In this document: piece after piece, positions 6,297 to 7,080 of the stretch
Position numbering within the stretch: the first letter of the stretch is position 1
How the letters are laid out: every line of letters begins with the position of its first letter
Origin: Deltaproteobacteria bacterium
Lineage (GTDB): Bacteria > Desulfobacterota > Desulfobaccia > Desulfobaccales > 0-14-0-80-60-11
Reading direction: 5' to 3'
DNA: 7,080 nucleotides
Assembly: GCA_016874945.1 (NCBI GenBank)
Contig: VGSO01000153.1
Coordinates: 1 to 7,080, forward strand
The notes under the pieces: generated by a model
The model's database searches: none
Told to the model about the DNA's origin: nothing
Seen by the model: only the letters and a program-made list of their open reading frames with translations
Program-made: the position numbers and the translations under genes

Positions 6297-6529
6297 AAAA
6301 CTTATTCTCGGAAAACTTCATTAAAACAGGTTTAGGACAATTTTTTTTTATTGTCATGTCCTGGGAAATTGTGTTATCAAGGGGTTGGTTCCATGTTCCG
6401 AGGTTTTTCGCTCTGTAGGAATACCTGGATTTAAAATAACGGGTAAGGGGGTGGTCCAAGGGGTGACTCTGCTTCGGCATTGCGGCAGTAGCGCAGGGGA
6501 TATGAAGCTAACTGTATAACAGGAGAAAT

Positions 6530-6533
6530 GGAG
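6530..6533 (+). promoter_or_regulatory. Ribosome binding site of the HU gene
   Basis: GGAG lies 8 bases before the ATG at 6542. A second AGGAG (6521-6525) is 16 bases away and too far for this ATG. A five-codon frame (ATG at 6528) overlaps the HU start as ATGA but is only 2 bases from the AGGAG, so it is probably not translated. Confidence 0.6.
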
Positions 6534-6541
6534 AAAAGGCT

Positions 6542-6814
6542 ATGACCAAGGCAGAACTTATTGCGCAGGTGGCGGTAGCGGCCCAAATCCGTAAGGTGGA
6601 TGCGGAAAAAGCGGTTAACAGTTTGGTTAGCATTGTATCCGACACCTTGAAGGGCAAAGGCCGCCTGGCCCTGGCGGGTTTTGGCACCTTCATGGTTTCG
6701 GAACGGAAAGCCCGGGAGGGCCGGAACCCTCAAACCGGAAAACCCATTAAAATTCCCGCGACCAAAGTAGTCAAATTCAAACCCGGCAAGTCGCTTAAAG
6801 AAAAGGTGAAGTAA
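6542..6814 (+). CDS. hup: HU-family DNA-binding protein
   Basis: A 90-residue histone-like protein, the standard length of HU subunits. HU dimers bend and coat DNA with little sequence preference and help replication, repair and gene control. Residues 1-40 form the helical dimerisation part (MTKAELIAQVA...VSIVSDTLKGKG). GFGTF at 46-50 is the core beta motif. RNPQTGKPIKIPA at 61-73 is the DNA-embracing arm, with Pro63 at the position that intercalates between bases. The C-terminal VVKFKPGKSLKEKV completes the fold. HU and IHF subunits share this fold; the arm sequence and generic length fit HU better, but an IHF-like role cannot be excluded. The gene stands alone with a long AT-rich upstream region, and a large hairpin lies 130 bases after its stop. 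Confidence 0.93.
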   Translation: MTKAELIAQVAVAAQIRKVDAEKAVNSLVSIVSDTLKGKGRLALAGFGTFMVSERKAREGRNPQTGKPIKIPATKVVKFKPGKSLKEKVK

Positions 6815-6849
6815 AACAACCCATCCGAGGCTGGCGATCAGTCCCGGAA

Positions 6850-6876
6850 CCCCCGTTGAAAACATAGGCCCGGGGG
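6850..6876. other. Small hairpin downstream of the HU gene
   Basis: CCCCCG (6850-6855) and CGGGGG (6871-6876) form a perfect 6-bp stem with a 15-base loop, 35 bases after the HU stop. No T-tract follows. An alternative GGCCC/GGGCC pairing overlaps the right arm. A weak candidate for transcript-end structure. Confidence 0.3.
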
Positions 6877-6944
6877 AGTGGGGCCAAGGTAAATTTCTGC
6901 CCGCTCTTGTCGGCCCAAAACATTTTAAAAGCTATATTTCTTTG

Positions 6945-6999
6945 AAGGGATTTTCCTTCTGGCCGGCCAGCTCCCCAGCGGCCAGCAGGAGAATCCCTT
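6945..6999 (+). terminator. Long hairpin, possible terminator of the HU transcript
   Basis: Bases 6945-6965 pair with 6979-6999 over 21 positions with one mismatch (T6958/C6986) and one G-U. The loop is 13 bases, and a perfect 12-base palindrome, CTGGCCGGCCAG, lies at 6959-6970. On the plus strand the stem runs into a broken T-tract (CCCTTTTGGTTT), compatible with termination of the HU transcript. On the minus strand no T-tract follows. The arms are longer than most terminators, so a dispersed palindromic element is an alternative. Confidence 0.5.
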
Positions 7000-7010
7000 T
7001 TGGTTTACAA

Positions 7011-7031
7011 GGGAATAGGGAATAGGGAGTA
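7011..7031 (+). repeat. Three-unit heptamer array (GGGAATA)
   Basis: GGGAATA, GGGAATA and GGGAGTA in tandem, with a degenerate fourth unit GGGTGAA to 7038. It starts 11 bases after the long hairpin. The unit sequence is unrelated to AACCGAA, but the 7-base period is the same. The rest of the window (7039-7080) shows nothing recognisable. Confidence 0.7.
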
Positions 7032-7080
7032 GGGTGAAATTAAATCGGAACCAGGGAACAAAGTTAAAATGCCGGGCGCG

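Larger units (their letters stand above)
6172..6541. other. 370-bp AT-rich intergenic region between lptG and the HU gene
   Basis: No convincing gene is seen here. It holds a small perfect hairpin at 6278-6296, a run of nine T at 6341-6349 with no stem in front of it, and a possible HU-gene -10 TAAAAT (6432-6437, 5 of 6 matches) with no good -35 partner. No clear terminator follows lptG. A clear heptamer array, present in the other gaps, is not seen. Confidence 0.5.

Noticed and set aside
6341..6349. Run of nine T as an lptG terminator
   Set aside because: No stable stem directly precedes it on the plus strand.
6440..6500. G-quadruplex upstream of the HU gene
   Set aside because: Only three G-runs of three or more lie close together; the fourth is more than 30 bases away.
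6528..6545. Five-codon leader overlapping the HU start (ATGA)
   Set aside because: Its only Shine-Dalgarno candidate is 2 bases away, too close for normal initiation.
7068..7080. A gene starting at the ATG near the right edge after the GGGAATA array
   Set aside because: Only four codons are visible and no Shine-Dalgarno is at normal distance; it cannot be judged from this window.

Overview
The window is about 7 kb of GC-rich bacterial chromosome with six ordinary, housekeeping-type genes. They look Gram-negative: LptG exports lipopolysaccharide, and a secreted lytic transglycosylase acts on periplasmic peptidoglycan. The FmdB-type zinc ribbon, the gene mix and the style of the intergenic repeats would fit a Desulfobacterota (former Deltaproteobacteria) genome, but that placement is an impression from composition and not a proof.

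Layout, left to right. A lytic transglycosylase (102-971, minus) is divergent from comEC (1143-3503, plus), the DNA-uptake channel. comEC converges on a 54-residue FmdB-type zinc-ribbon gene (3677-3841, minus), and a strong bidirectional hairpin terminator lies between them. Endonuclease IV, nfo (3973-4824, minus), lies upstream of the zinc-ribbon gene on the same strand, but the small gene has its own good promoter. nfo is divergent from lptG (5071-6171, plus). After a 370-bp AT-rich gap comes an HU-family gene (6542-6814, plus), followed by a long hairpin. No tRNA, rRNA, CRISPR array, insertion sequence or phage gene is visible. The genes do not form one pathway: they cover cell-wall turnover, DNA uptake, DNA repair, LPS export and nucleoid structure.

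The unusual part is between the genes. Nearly every intergenic gap carries short tandem repeats with a 7-base period (TATCAGC, AGCTGAA, GACCGAA, AACCGAA and GGGAATA types). Two arrays of exactly five units face away from each other and run almost into the start codons of nfo and lptG, where a Shine-Dalgarno sequence would normally lie. The lptG array lies inside an 18-codon open frame whose TAA directly abuts the lptG ATG. Four of the six genes have no recognisable Shine-Dalgarno, and the transglycosylase promoter is placed so that its mRNA should be nearly leaderless. The other notable point is ComEC: its C-terminal metallo-beta-lactamase-like domain has lost the metal-binding motifs.
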